Assembly: GCA_910578795.1 (NCBI GenBank)
Contig: CAJTSD010000041.1
Coordinates: 1 to 32,007, forward strand
Reading direction: 5' to 3'
Length of the DNA stretch: 32,007 bases
Source: an uncultured Lachnospiraceae bacterium
GTDB taxonomy: Bacteria; Bacillota; Clostridia; Lachnospirales; Lachnospiraceae
Numbering within the stretch: the stretch's first letter is position 1; every line of letters begins with the position of its first letter. The translations under genes and the position numbers were made by a program. Under the pieces are notes generated by a model. That model made no database searches and was not told the origin of the DNA. It saw only the letters and a program-made list of their open reading frames with translations. This document shows, piece by piece, positions 23,010 through 30,041 of this stretch.

Positions 23010-24805
23010 TTTTTTACAATCGCAATCCCAAGCTCCTCAAGCTGAACCGCGTCCACCACATTCGGCGCGTCTGTCATCAGACAGGAAGCGTCCTTCACCT
23101 TCGGGAACGCAATCACCTCGCGAATGGAATCCGCCTTCGCCATCAGCATCACCATACGGTCCAGTCCAAACGCAAGCCCCGCATGAGGCGGCACGCCATA
23201 CTTAAACGCATTCAGCAAAAATCCGAACCGCTCATTTGCCGTTTCCTTGGAAAGCCCGATAATCTCAAACATCTTCTCCTGAATATGATTTTGGAAAATA
23301 CGCACACTGCCGCCGCCAAGCTCCGTACCATTTAATACAATATCATACGCCTTTGCGCGCACCTTGCCCGGCTCCGTGTCAAGCAGCTCCAAATCCTCCT
23401 CCATCGGCATCGTAAACGGATGGTGCATTGCCACATAACGGTTCTCCTCCTCGCTCCACTCCAAAAGCGGGAACTCTGTCACCCAAAGGAAGTTATACTG
23501 GTCCTTATCCAGCAAATCAAGATTTCTTGCAATCTCAAGACGAAGATTGCCAAGCACATCCCAAACAATCTTATTCTTATCTGCCGCAAACAACAGCAAA
23601 TCACCGTTCTCACCGTCCATCGCCTTGACAAGCGATGCCATCTCGTCTTCTGTCATAAACTTTGCAAACGAAGATTTAAGCGTCCCGTCCGGCTGGATTG
23701 CAATATAAGCCAATCCCTTTGCACCAAAGCCCTTTGCAAACTCCACAAGCGCGTCTATCTTTTTGCGCGGCATCTCGCCCTGTCCCTTTGCGTTAATACC
23801 GCGTACCGAACCGCCGTTTTCAAGCGCACCCGTAAACACGCCAAATCCGCAGTCCTTTACTACCTCGCTCACATTCACAAGCTCCATGCCAAAACGCGTA
23901 TCTGGCTTGTCCGAACCAAAACGGTCCATCGCCTCCTGCCATGTCATTCTCTGAATAGGCAGTTGAATGTCAATCCCAACCGTGTCTTTAAATACATACT
24001 GCACGAGCCGCTCATTGACCTCAATCACATCGTCAATATCCACAAAGGAAAGTTCCATGTCAAGCTGTGTAAACTCCGGCTGTCTGTCCGCACGCAAATC
24101 CTCGTCGCGGAAACACTTTGCAATCTGAAAATAACGGTCATATCCCGAACACATCAAAAGCTGCTTAAAAAGCTGCGGTGACTGCGGAAGCGCATAAAAG
24201 CTGCCCGGATGCACGCGGCTTGGCACAAGATAATCCCTTGCCCCCTCCGGCGTAGACTTATTTAAAATCGGCGTCTCAATCTCCAAAAAGCCCTCGTTTG
24301 TCATAAACTCACGGATTTTTGCGGCGACACGGCTGCGCATCATAATCTTTTCCTGCAAATCCGGTCTTCGCAAATCCAAATAGCGGTATTTTAAGCGCAG
24401 CTCTTCCTTCGTCTTGGAATCCGCCTCAATCGGAAACGGCGGCGTTTCTGACTCCGATAAAATGCGAAGCTGTGTCGCACGCACCTCAATATCGCCCGTC
24501 TTCATCGCCGTGTTGGTATTGCCCTCACGCTTTTCCACTTTTCCCACAACTGCAATCACAAACTCACTGCGCAGCGTTTCCGCCTTCGCAAAATTCTCCG
24601 CGTCCACCGCACGACTCAAATCCGCACCCTGCTCAAAAATAATCTGCAAAATGCCGCTTCTGTCCCGAAGATCCACGAAAATAATGCCGCCCTTGTTTCT
24701 GTTTTTCTGCACCCAGCCCATAACGGTGACTTCCTCACCGACATTTGCAGCCGATAGTTCTGTACATCTGTGGGTTCTCTTCAACCCCTTCATTGATTCT
24801 GCCAT
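23006..24805 (-). CDS. aspS: Aspartyl-tRNA synthetase
   Basis: A 599-residue class IIb synthetase of the bacterial type. The N-terminal OB-fold anticodon domain (GEEVTVMGWVQKNRNKGGII, then FVDLRDRSGILQIIF, about 22-57) is followed by motif 1, motif 2 (FQIAKCFRDEDLRADRQPEF, about 216-235) and motif 3 (GLAFGLDRMVMLM, about 549-561). The GAD insertion domain lies between (about 290-420). The length is normal. It starts four bases after hisS, so the pair is an operon, a common order in Firmicutes. The ATG has GAGG eight bases upstream. Whether it also charges tRNA-Asn cannot be told here. Confidence 0.97.
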   Translation of the reverse strand: MAESMKGLKRTHRCTELSAANVGEEVTVMGWVQKNRNKGGIIFVDLRDRSGILQIIFEQGADLSRAVDAENFAKAETLRSEFVIAVVGKVEKREGNTNTAMKTGDIEVRATQLRILSESETPPFPIEADSKTKEELRLKYRYLDLRRPDLQEKIMMRSRVAAKIREFMTNEGFLEIETPILNKSTPEGARDYLVPSRVHPGSFYALPQSPQLFKQLLMCSGYDRYFQIAKCFRDEDLRADRQPEFTQLDMELSFVDIDDVIEVNERLVQYVFKDTVGIDIQLPIQRMTWQEAMDRFGSDKPDTRFGMELVNVSEVVKDCGFGVFTGALENGGSVRGINAKGQGEMPRKKIDALVEFAKGFGAKGLAYIAIQPDGTLKSSFAKFMTEDEMASLVKAMDGENGDLLLFAADKNKIVWDVLGNLRLEIARNLDLLDKDQYNFLWVTEFPLLEWSEEENRYVAMHHPFTMPMEEDLELLDTEPGKVRAKAYDIVLNGTELGGGSVRIFQNHIQEKMFEIIGLSKETANERFGFLLNAFKYGVPPHAGLAFGLDRMVMLMAKADSIREVIAFPKVKDASCLMTDAPNVVDAVQLEELGIAIVKN

Positions 24806-24809
24806 AATC

Positions 24810-26075
24810 TTAACCTCTTTTTAATTCTTCTTTATAAAAATCCCGAAACTCCTCGTACCCTTGCGCCGTAAGCTGCTCTTTTTGGAATTTCTTGTTCTTG
24901 TTCATCCGCACGACAAGCACCTGAGCACCGCTCTCCCGCTCCTTTTGTGCCTTGCCAATTACCTCACACAACGCCTCTTTGGAAACGCCCTTCTCCACAA
25001 GGTACGCGATCTTTTTACTCTGATTCGGGATTTGAAAACCGTTCTCCTGCAAAATCAGAATAATCCGCTCAAAGCCAATGGAAAAACCGCACGCCGGAAC
25101 ATCTTTTCCCGTAAACCTGCCGACCATTCTGTCATAGCGTCCGCCGCCTCCGCAGCTGATGCCAAGCTCCGGCATTGCAATCTCAAAAATTGTTCCTGTA
25201 TAATATGACATACCGCGCACAAGCGTCGGGTCAAACACCAGTTTGAAGCAATCGCTCTTCGTCGCATCAACACTCTCGATAATTTCCCGAAAGCTTGTCC
25301 GTACCTCGTCCTCCAAAAAGCCTGACATTTTTTCCTCAATAAAAGACAGTGTATCCTCCACAGTCTGCACTCCCAAAAAAAGCGACAGATATTTGTCAAC
25401 ACACTCTTTCGCATATCCGTCTGCAAGCAATTCCTGTTCCACACCGTCAAGACCGATTTTGTCCATCTTGTCAAGCGTGATAAAAATACTGTCATATTGA
25501 GCCTCATCAAAACCGCTATACGCCGCCATTGCCTTTAAAATCCTGCGGTCATTGATACGGATTTCAAAATTCTGAAAGCCCAAATTGCCTAGCGTCGTCG
25601 TTGTCGCCAAAATCAGCTCAATTTCCGCAAGGTTGGACGCCTCGCCTAAAATGTCAATATCACACTGCATAAACTGGCGGTATCTGCCCTTCTGCGGTCT
25701 GTCCGCACGCCACACGTTTCCGATCTGCAATGCCTTAAACGGCGCCGGCAGCTCGTTTGCATGGTTGGAATAATACCGCACGAGGGGCACGGTAAGGTCA
25801 TAACGCATACCGTAGTCAGCGACATCTGCCTCCTCCTTTGCCGTCTCCAAATTCAGCTTTTCCCCGCGTTTTAACACTTTAAAGACCAGTTTCTCGTTCT
25901 CACCGCCCTGCTTACTGCTCAGATTTTGAATGTCCTCCATGCACGGCGTTTCAATCGAGGTGAATCCAAACTTTGCATATGTTTCCTTAATCACTCCAAT
26001 GACATAGTCGCGTATCTGCATCTCCCCGGGCAGAATATCCTTCATGCCCGTTACAGGCTTTTTGTTTAATGCCAT
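24810..26075 (-). CDS. hisS: Histidyl-tRNA synthetase
   Basis: A 421-residue class IIa synthetase. Motif 1 includes FTSIETPCMEDIQNL, motif 2 is RADRPQKGRYRQFMQCDIDI (about 122-141), the histidine-specific block is LVRGMSYYTGTIFEI (about 261-275), and motif 3 is ACGFSIGFERIILIL (about 314-328). A C-terminal anticodon-binding domain follows. The ATG has GAGG eight bases upstream. A consensus promoter lies 120 bases upstream and a repeat element occupies the leader. I see no T-box structure, although many Firmicutes control hisS that way. Confidence 0.97.
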   Translation of the reverse strand: MALNKKPVTGMKDILPGEMQIRDYVIGVIKETYAKFGFTSIETPCMEDIQNLSSKQGGENEKLVFKVLKRGEKLNLETAKEEADVADYGMRYDLTVPLVRYYSNHANELPAPFKALQIGNVWRADRPQKGRYRQFMQCDIDILGEASNLAEIELILATTTTLGNLGFQNFEIRINDRRILKAMAAYSGFDEAQYDSIFITLDKMDKIGLDGVEQELLADGYAKECVDKYLSLFLGVQTVEDTLSFIEEKMSGFLEDEVRTSFREIIESVDATKSDCFKLVFDPTLVRGMSYYTGTIFEIAMPELGISCGGGGRYDRMVGRFTGKDVPACGFSIGFERIILILQENGFQIPNQSKKIAYLVEKGVSKEALCEVIGKAQKERESGAQVLVVRMNKNKKFQKEQLTAQGYEEFRDFYKEELKRG

Positions 26076-26107
26076 AACCGGTACCTCATTTCCTTATTTA
26101 TAATCAT
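26066..26107 (-). CDS. Possible 13-residue leader peptide overlapping the hisS start
   Basis: ATG at 26105-26107 with AAGG four bases upstream reads MIINKEMRYRLWH and stops inside the hisS start region (ATGGCATTAA). It could couple translation to hisS. It has a single His codon, next to its stop, which is thin evidence for attenuation, and it may be chance. Confidence 0.2.
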   Translation of the reverse strand: MIINKEMRYRLWH

Positions 26108-26123
26108 GCTTCCTTCTTAATGT

Positions 26124-26178
26124 GCGAGTTTGGGCTGCAAAGCACAAACTTGCGGGTTGAAAATTTTAATTTTCAACC
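26124..26178. repeat. Two-hairpin element, copy C, in the hisS leader
   Basis: GCGAGTTTGGGC/GCACAAACTTGC (26124-26135, 26142-26153) and GGTTGAAAAT/ATTTTCAACC (26155-26164, 26169-26178). In the conserved hairpin one A-T pair of copies A and B is replaced by G-C, with both arms changed together. Confidence 0.65.
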
Positions 26179-26192
26179 TTTTATCTCCCATG

Positions 26193-26221
26193 ATTTTACA
26201 CTTTTTGCACAAGCTTTTCAA
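26193..26221 (-). promoter_or_regulatory. Sigma-A-type promoter of hisS-aspS
   Basis: Minus strand TTGAAA (26216-26221), a 17-base spacer, then TAAAAT (26193-26198). The leader would be about 110 bases long. Confidence 0.7.
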
Positions 26222-26287
26222 GTACTATCTCCATTTAAAGTTTTCCATGCACTTTGTTTCGGTAACAGGCATTTATCCACTGTGCTT

Positions 26288-26536
26288 TTAATCGCACCCG
26301 AAGTTGCGCACACTTCCCTTCGCCCACGGACTGCCCACATCGCAGCGTCCGTGATGATACGCGGTACTCACTGTGCCCTCGCTCTGCTCGTCGGACACCT
26401 CAACCTTAATCCGGCTCACACCGCCCGAAGTCTTTTCGTCCAGCATTTTGATAACATCCTCAATTTCCATCTCCTGCTGCCGTTTCCTTTGCTGTGCAAG
26501 CTCGTCCATATCCTCTAAATCACTAAATACTGCCAT
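26288..26536 (-). CDS. Small conserved-looking protein with an HHGRCD motif
   Basis: An 82-residue protein I cannot assign. The first half is an acidic helix (MAVFSDLEDMDELAQQRKRQ, then EMEIEDVIKMLDEKTSGG). The second half reads SRIKVEVSDEQSEGTVSTAY followed by HHGRCDVGSPWAKGSVRNFG and a final CD. The HHGRCD-x8 segment with two His and two Cys could bind a metal, but that is a guess. The ATG at 26534-26536 gives this start; starts at 26545 (GTG) and 26548 (ATG) lie closer to AAAGGAGC and add three or four residues. It follows the lipoprotein gene by 28 bases and is probably in its transcript, ahead of hisS. Confidence 0.6.
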   Translation of the reverse strand: MAVFSDLEDMDELAQQRKRQQEMEIEDVIKMLDEKTSGGVSRIKVEVSDEQSEGTVSTAYHHGRCDVGSPWAKGSVRNFGCD

Positions 26537-26564
26537 ATCAATCACCATGCTCCTTTACAAAATT

Positions 26565-27276
26565 CTACTCCGTTTCCCTGCTCCAGTTTTCTTTAGGAAT
26601 AGTCATCATATATCCGTCCCCAAAAACCGTTTCGTTCGAATAGCCTGTTGTATAACTGTCATACACCAAAAGAACGTTTCGGAATGCATCCTTGGGAATG
26701 TCGTATACCAGTTTTCCTTTTATCTCCTCACCGACCGTCGCAAGCCACATATCCTCCAGTTGTCCTTCCTCAAGCCCTTCCTCCAGCGGATAAAGCTTTT
26801 CATAGTCCTGATTTACGAAATCCCCTGTAAAACAGACCATAAGGAATTCCTGCGCATACATACTGAAAACAAGCTCATCACCACAAGGCGTAATCGCAAC
26901 GTCAAGAACCATAAACTCACGTTCGCCATCTGCAATCACATCGCCAACCGCGTCCGTAAACGTAACCCCGTCAATCTGCAAGTCATAAAACATCGTGCTT
27001 ATTTTGTCTTCCCGTTCAAAAAAATATGTTTCCCCGATAGGGACGTCCTCCTCCTTTGGTACATCCTCACTCCCCGTCGGTTCCAAATCAAAATCTTCCA
27101 TATTAGGATTTTCCATATCAAAAGATATTGTTTCGGAAGCTGAAATCTCCGTTTCTATATTGGATGAACGAATCCCTTGTGAACTGTTTGAACATCCTGT
27201 GCCCAAAAAAAGATGCCGCTGCGAACACAATCGACAATCCTGTTATTATCTCTATGTTTTTGCGCTTTAATTTCAT
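26565..27276 (-). pseudogene. Lipoprotein gene out of frame by one base in a T7 run
   Basis: An ATG at 27274-27276 with AGAGGGG upstream begins MKLKRKNIEIITGLSIVFAA, a signal peptide. The rest is in another frame: LGTGCSNSSQGI leads into 210 residues of an exported domain with an acidic linker (DFDLEPTGSEDVPKEEDVP) and a beta-rich fold (MVLDVAITPCGDELVFSMYA) resembling DUF4352-type lipoprotein domains. Removing one T from the run at 27205-27211 gives AASFLGTGC, a perfect lipobox. The cause may be a sequencing error, slipped-strand phase variation or a real mutation; the domain itself shows no other damage. It is the first gene after a consensus promoter. Confidence 0.75.
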
Positions 27277-27344
27277 GTTCCCCTCTTAGCTTTCATCGGA
27301 TATTGATTCTCTGTGGAAAATTCCGCTAATTTATTTCGTATATT

Positions 27345-27373
27345 ATTATACGTTCCGCTACACATGATGTCAA
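27345..27373 (-). promoter_or_regulatory. Consensus sigma-A promoter of the lipoprotein gene
   Basis: Minus strand TTGACA (27368-27373), exactly 17 bases, then TATAAT (27345-27350). Both hexamers are perfect matches. Confidence 0.85.
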
Positions 27374-27403
27374 TTTTAATTCAAGCCTTTTTTACCGTTA
27401 CAC

Positions 27404-27454
27404 CTATATTAAATATGCCTTTTTACTACCGCATTGTTTCGAAACAGTTTTCAT
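27404..27454 (-). CDS. Possible 16-residue ORF after the second methyltransferase
   Basis: A perfect AGGAGG six bases before an ATG encodes MKTVSKQCGSKKAYLI and a stop. It starts ten bases after the methyltransferase gene ends. It may be the remnant of a lost third gene of the modification locus, a tiny peptide or chance. Confidence 0.25.
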   Translation of the reverse strand: MKTVSKQCGSKKAYLI

Positions 27455-27464
27455 TCACTGCCTC

Positions 27465-28502
27465 CTATAACTGTTCCTTAATTGCTTTCGCCATCGCATA
27501 TGAGAGCATTGGCGGCACGGCATTTCCGATTTCCTTATACTGATCGGTTTTGGTTCCTAAAAAAATATAATTGTCTGGAAACGACTGTAATCTCGCATTT
27601 TCTCGGGCTGTCGGTATTCTGTTCTCGGAATAGTGAAAATAATTTCTATGCCCCGTATCAACTGTATGACACGGTCTTGTACTCGGCATTCGTTCAAAAC
27701 CTTTTCTATATTTTCTCACATCCCAATATTCATCCGGTAAATCATATATCGTTCCACCATCCGGAACCATGCTGATAATATCAATCGTCTTTTGTGTATG
27801 AACCGTTATCTGATGATTCGCCACCTGTGTCTGATTTGCTCTCAACTGCCTTTGATAAGCATTCTGCGGCTCCATTGCATATTCATGCATGTCATCCAGT
27901 CCATTTTCAACAGTTAACGGTAACAAGTCGCCTATTGCATCCTTACTGGTTATTATTTCATCCTGCTTTTCAGGAAATCTAAACCTTCCCTTCTTCATTC
28001 CTACAAACAATACCCTGCGCCTGTTCTGAGGAACCCCATAATCCACTGCACAAATTTCCTCAAATTCAACATAATATCCCAAATCACGGCATCGTTTCAT
28101 GATATCATCCCGAAACATACCCTTGGACAAAGTAAGTAACCCGCTTACGTTTTCAAACACAAAAAAATCCGGCAAAATATTCTCTACCACTCTGAAATAT
28201 TCCAAATAAAGATGATTCCTTGGATCGTTGATATCCCTTGTACCGACTTTACTAAATCCCTGGCATGGCGGTCCTCCGATTACACCTGCAATCTCACCAC
28301 TTATTTTTAATTCGTTCAGATACGCATCCGTTAACTCATGTATATCCTTACATACCGCAACTTCCGTTCCACGATTATAATTATATGTTTGTATTGCTCT
28401 TTCCCACACATCGATTGCATATGCCACTTCAAATCCAGCCTGTTCAAATCCAAGGCTCAATCCGCCACAGCCACAGAATAAATCAACGATTTTGTTCTTC
28501 AT
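27465..28502 (-). CDS. DNA (cytosine-5-)-methyltransferase, second of a tandem pair
   Basis: A 345-residue m5C methyltransferase. Motif I is DLFCGCGGLSLGFEQAGF (about 7-24), motif IV has the catalytic Cys in GGPPCQGFS (about 76-84), motif VI is FENVSG, motif VIII is QNRRRVLFVG, motif IX is RENARLQSFPD and motif X is GNAVPP. The target-recognition region (about 195-290) is short, so the enzyme is a compact single-specificity type. It overlaps the upstream methyltransferase gene by 20 bases. The pair is similar even in DNA at motif I, which points to duplication. No nuclease gene adjoins it. It probably modifies one strand or one of two sites of a lost or distant restriction system. Confidence 0.93.
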   Translation of the reverse strand: MKNKIVDLFCGCGGLSLGFEQAGFEVAYAIDVWERAIQTYNYNRGTEVAVCKDIHELTDAYLNELKISGEIAGVIGGPPCQGFSKVGTRDINDPRNHLYLEYFRVVENILPDFFVFENVSGLLTLSKGMFRDDIMKRCRDLGYYVEFEEICAVDYGVPQNRRRVLFVGMKKGRFRFPEKQDEIITSKDAIGDLLPLTVENGLDDMHEYAMEPQNAYQRQLRANQTQVANHQITVHTQKTIDIISMVPDGGTIYDLPDEYWDVRKYRKGFERMPSTRPCHTVDTGHRNYFHYSENRIPTARENARLQSFPDNYIFLGTKTDQYKEIGNAVPPMLSYAMAKAIKEQL

Positions 28503-29586
28503 GTTCTAATCTCTCCTTAATTGCCAATGCAATGCTTTTTGTCAAAAGCGAGGGAACTGCATTTCCCACTTGCAAATACTGCTCCGTCATAGTCCCTTCA
28601 AACGTAAAATCATCGGGAAACGATTGTAATCTTGCCGCCTCCCTAACCGTTGGTATCCTGTTAAAAATCGGATGATAATAATTGCTATGCTGATTCCCTG
28701 CATCAATCGTTACGGAAACGTCATCTTCCTTTAACCGTTTATATGCCGATGAATGGCGATTTTTCCTGCCTGTTTTTTGTGTTCTTGACGTTTCCCATAA
28801 CTCCTGTGGTACATCCTTCCAGTTTCCGCCCTGTGGTACATAGGAAATTCTTTTCTGCTGAATTTCAGCCGGATAATGAATATCGTGATTCAAAATCCTA
28901 TTATTTTTACTTCTCAGATATCTTTGATAAGCGGAACGTGGCTTATTTTCTAATGTAATAACCGGCTCTCTTCTATCCTCAAATGGATACAATTCTTCAA
29001 GCGCCTCTCTCACAGTCACTCTATTTTCAGCCTTTTTCAATCTTAAAAGATCAAAGACCTCGCCTTTCATAATAATAAAAAAGTTTCTTATTCTTTTTTG
29101 AGGAACACCAAAATCAGATGCATCTAATATGGTATTTGTTACTTTATATTCTCTCTCTTCAAAAATCTCCGTAATCCGTTTCTTTGCATAACCGTTATTT
29201 TTTGTGATGATTTGCGGAACATTTTCGATAACCACAACACTTGGCTTTGCCAAGTCCACAAACTTCATAAATTCAAAAAACAATTGATTCTTAGGGTCAT
29301 CCAGTTCAGCATAATTCTTATTTGCATTGGAAAAGCCCTGGCACGGCGGTCCTCCAATAATAACATCAATACCTGTCAGTTCCCCAAGTTCATCTTTTAT
29401 GATATCGCCATTCATTGTTGATATATCAATACATACCCCCTTCGCTTTGTTAAAATGACGGCAATACGTATTTATGGCTGCCTCATTAGAATCAATACCT
29501 GCTACAGAAACAAATCCAGCCTGTTCAAATCCAAGACTCAATCCACCACAACCGCAGAATAAGTCTATATAATTATATTTTTTCAT
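28483..29586 (-). CDS. DNA (cytosine-5-)-methyltransferase, first of a tandem pair
   Basis: A 367-residue m5C methyltransferase. Motif I (DLFCGCGGLSLGFEQAGF, about 8-25), motif IV with catalytic Cys (GGPPCQGFSNANK, about 78-90), IENVPQ (motif VI), QKRIRNFFII (motif VIII, a diverged form), REAARLQSFPDDF (motif IX) and GNAVPS (motif X) are visible. Its target-recognition part differs clearly from that of the partner (for example RKNRHSSAYKRL), so the two should recognise different sequences or strands. The ATG has AGGTGT nine bases upstream. The gene lies just downstream of a hemZ remnant and the integrase end of a mobile element, so arrival by transfer is likely. Confidence 0.93.
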   Translation of the reverse strand: MKKYNYIDLFCGCGGLSLGFEQAGFVSVAGIDSNEAAINTYCRHFNKAKGVCIDISTMNGDIIKDELGELTGIDVIIGGPPCQGFSNANKNYAELDDPKNQLFFEFMKFVDLAKPSVVVIENVPQIITKNNGYAKKRITEIFEEREYKVTNTILDASDFGVPQKRIRNFFIIMKGEVFDLLRLKKAENRVTVREALEELYPFEDRREPVITLENKPRSAYQRYLRSKNNRILNHDIHYPAEIQQKRISYVPQGGNWKDVPQELWETSRTQKTGRKNRHSSAYKRLKEDDVSVTIDAGNQHSNYYHPIFNRIPTVREAARLQSFPDDFTFEGTMTEQYLQVGNAVPSLLTKSIALAIKERLEHEEQNR

Positions 29587-29654
29587 ATAAGTCTTACACC
29601 TAAGTATTGCTTAATCTGCATCACATTCTAATCCGGAAAATGTTCTTAAAGCGC

Positions 29655-29840
29655 TCAATCCTTCAATAAAACATGCTTTCTTTCGATCATTTCCTCTATT
29701 CTCCCAATATACTGCTCCACATCCTTCACATTCTCGCACCGCTCGATGCGTCCGTCAGGATAAACCCGTTTCGTAATTGATCCGGCGCCTAATGCCACGA
29801 TGGTCTGCACTTCCTCCATAATCAAACCAAATCGGTCATT
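29655..29840 (-). pseudogene. hemZ: 3' remnant of hemZ (coproporphyrinogen III dehydrogenase-like)
   Basis: The last 54 or so codons read MEEVQTIVALGAGSITKRVY then PDGRIERCENVKDVEQYIGR and IEEMIERKHVLLKD, matching the C-terminus of HemZ radical SAM proteins (IMEEKQTIIALGAG-type motif). No ribosome site precedes the ATG, and reading upstream the frame soon meets a stop, so this is a truncated end and not a small gene. In many Lachnospiraceae hemZ precedes hisS and aspS, which fits. The break lies just before the integrase gene. The rest of hemZ is expected beyond the right edge, past the element. Confidence 0.7.
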
Positions 29841-29910
29841 ATATTGTATTATCGTGTATTACTTGATTTTTTCACTTTTTCAAAATTCTATTATTGAGTA
29901 TTATATTGTA
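29838..29910. repeat. 11-base direct repeat at the hemZ-element junction
   Basis: ATTATATTGTA occurs at 29838-29848 and 29900-29910. The first copy abuts the end of the hemZ homology, so it may belong to the attachment site. The sequence is AT-rich, so chance cannot be ruled out. Confidence 0.35.
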
Positions 29911-29928
29911 CCATACAAAGGTCATTTG

Positions 29929-29983
29929 TTGGAGTTTTGTTGGACTAGCTCATTTTGTGTTGGACTAGCCCTTTTATTGGACT
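29929..29983. repeat. Four TTGGA[C/G]T repeats, possible integrase arm sites
   Basis: TTGGAGT at 29929 and TTGGACT at 29940, 29960 and 29977; two copies extend to GTTGGACTAGC. They lie between the junction and the stop of the integrase gene, where the arm-type binding sites of Tn916-like integrases are found. Confidence 0.45.
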
Positions 29984-30041
29984 CCGACCTTTATATCATC
30001 TCAAAGCCCCCTAAGGAACTTCTCTCTCACTCAATGTTTGA

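Noticed and set aside
26075..26200. T-box riboswitch in the hisS leader
   Set aside because: The T-box sequence (AGGGTGGNACCGCG type) and its terminator/antiterminator pair are absent; the leader holds only the two-hairpin repeat.
29655..29819. A real 54-residue protein gene at the hemZ remnant
   Set aside because: There is no ribosome site, and the sequence matches the very end of HemZ, so it is a truncated tail.
29929..29983. CRISPR array from the repeated GTTGGACTAG
   Set aside because: The repeats are 7-11 bases long with unequal spacing of 11, 20 and 17 bases, and no cas genes are near.
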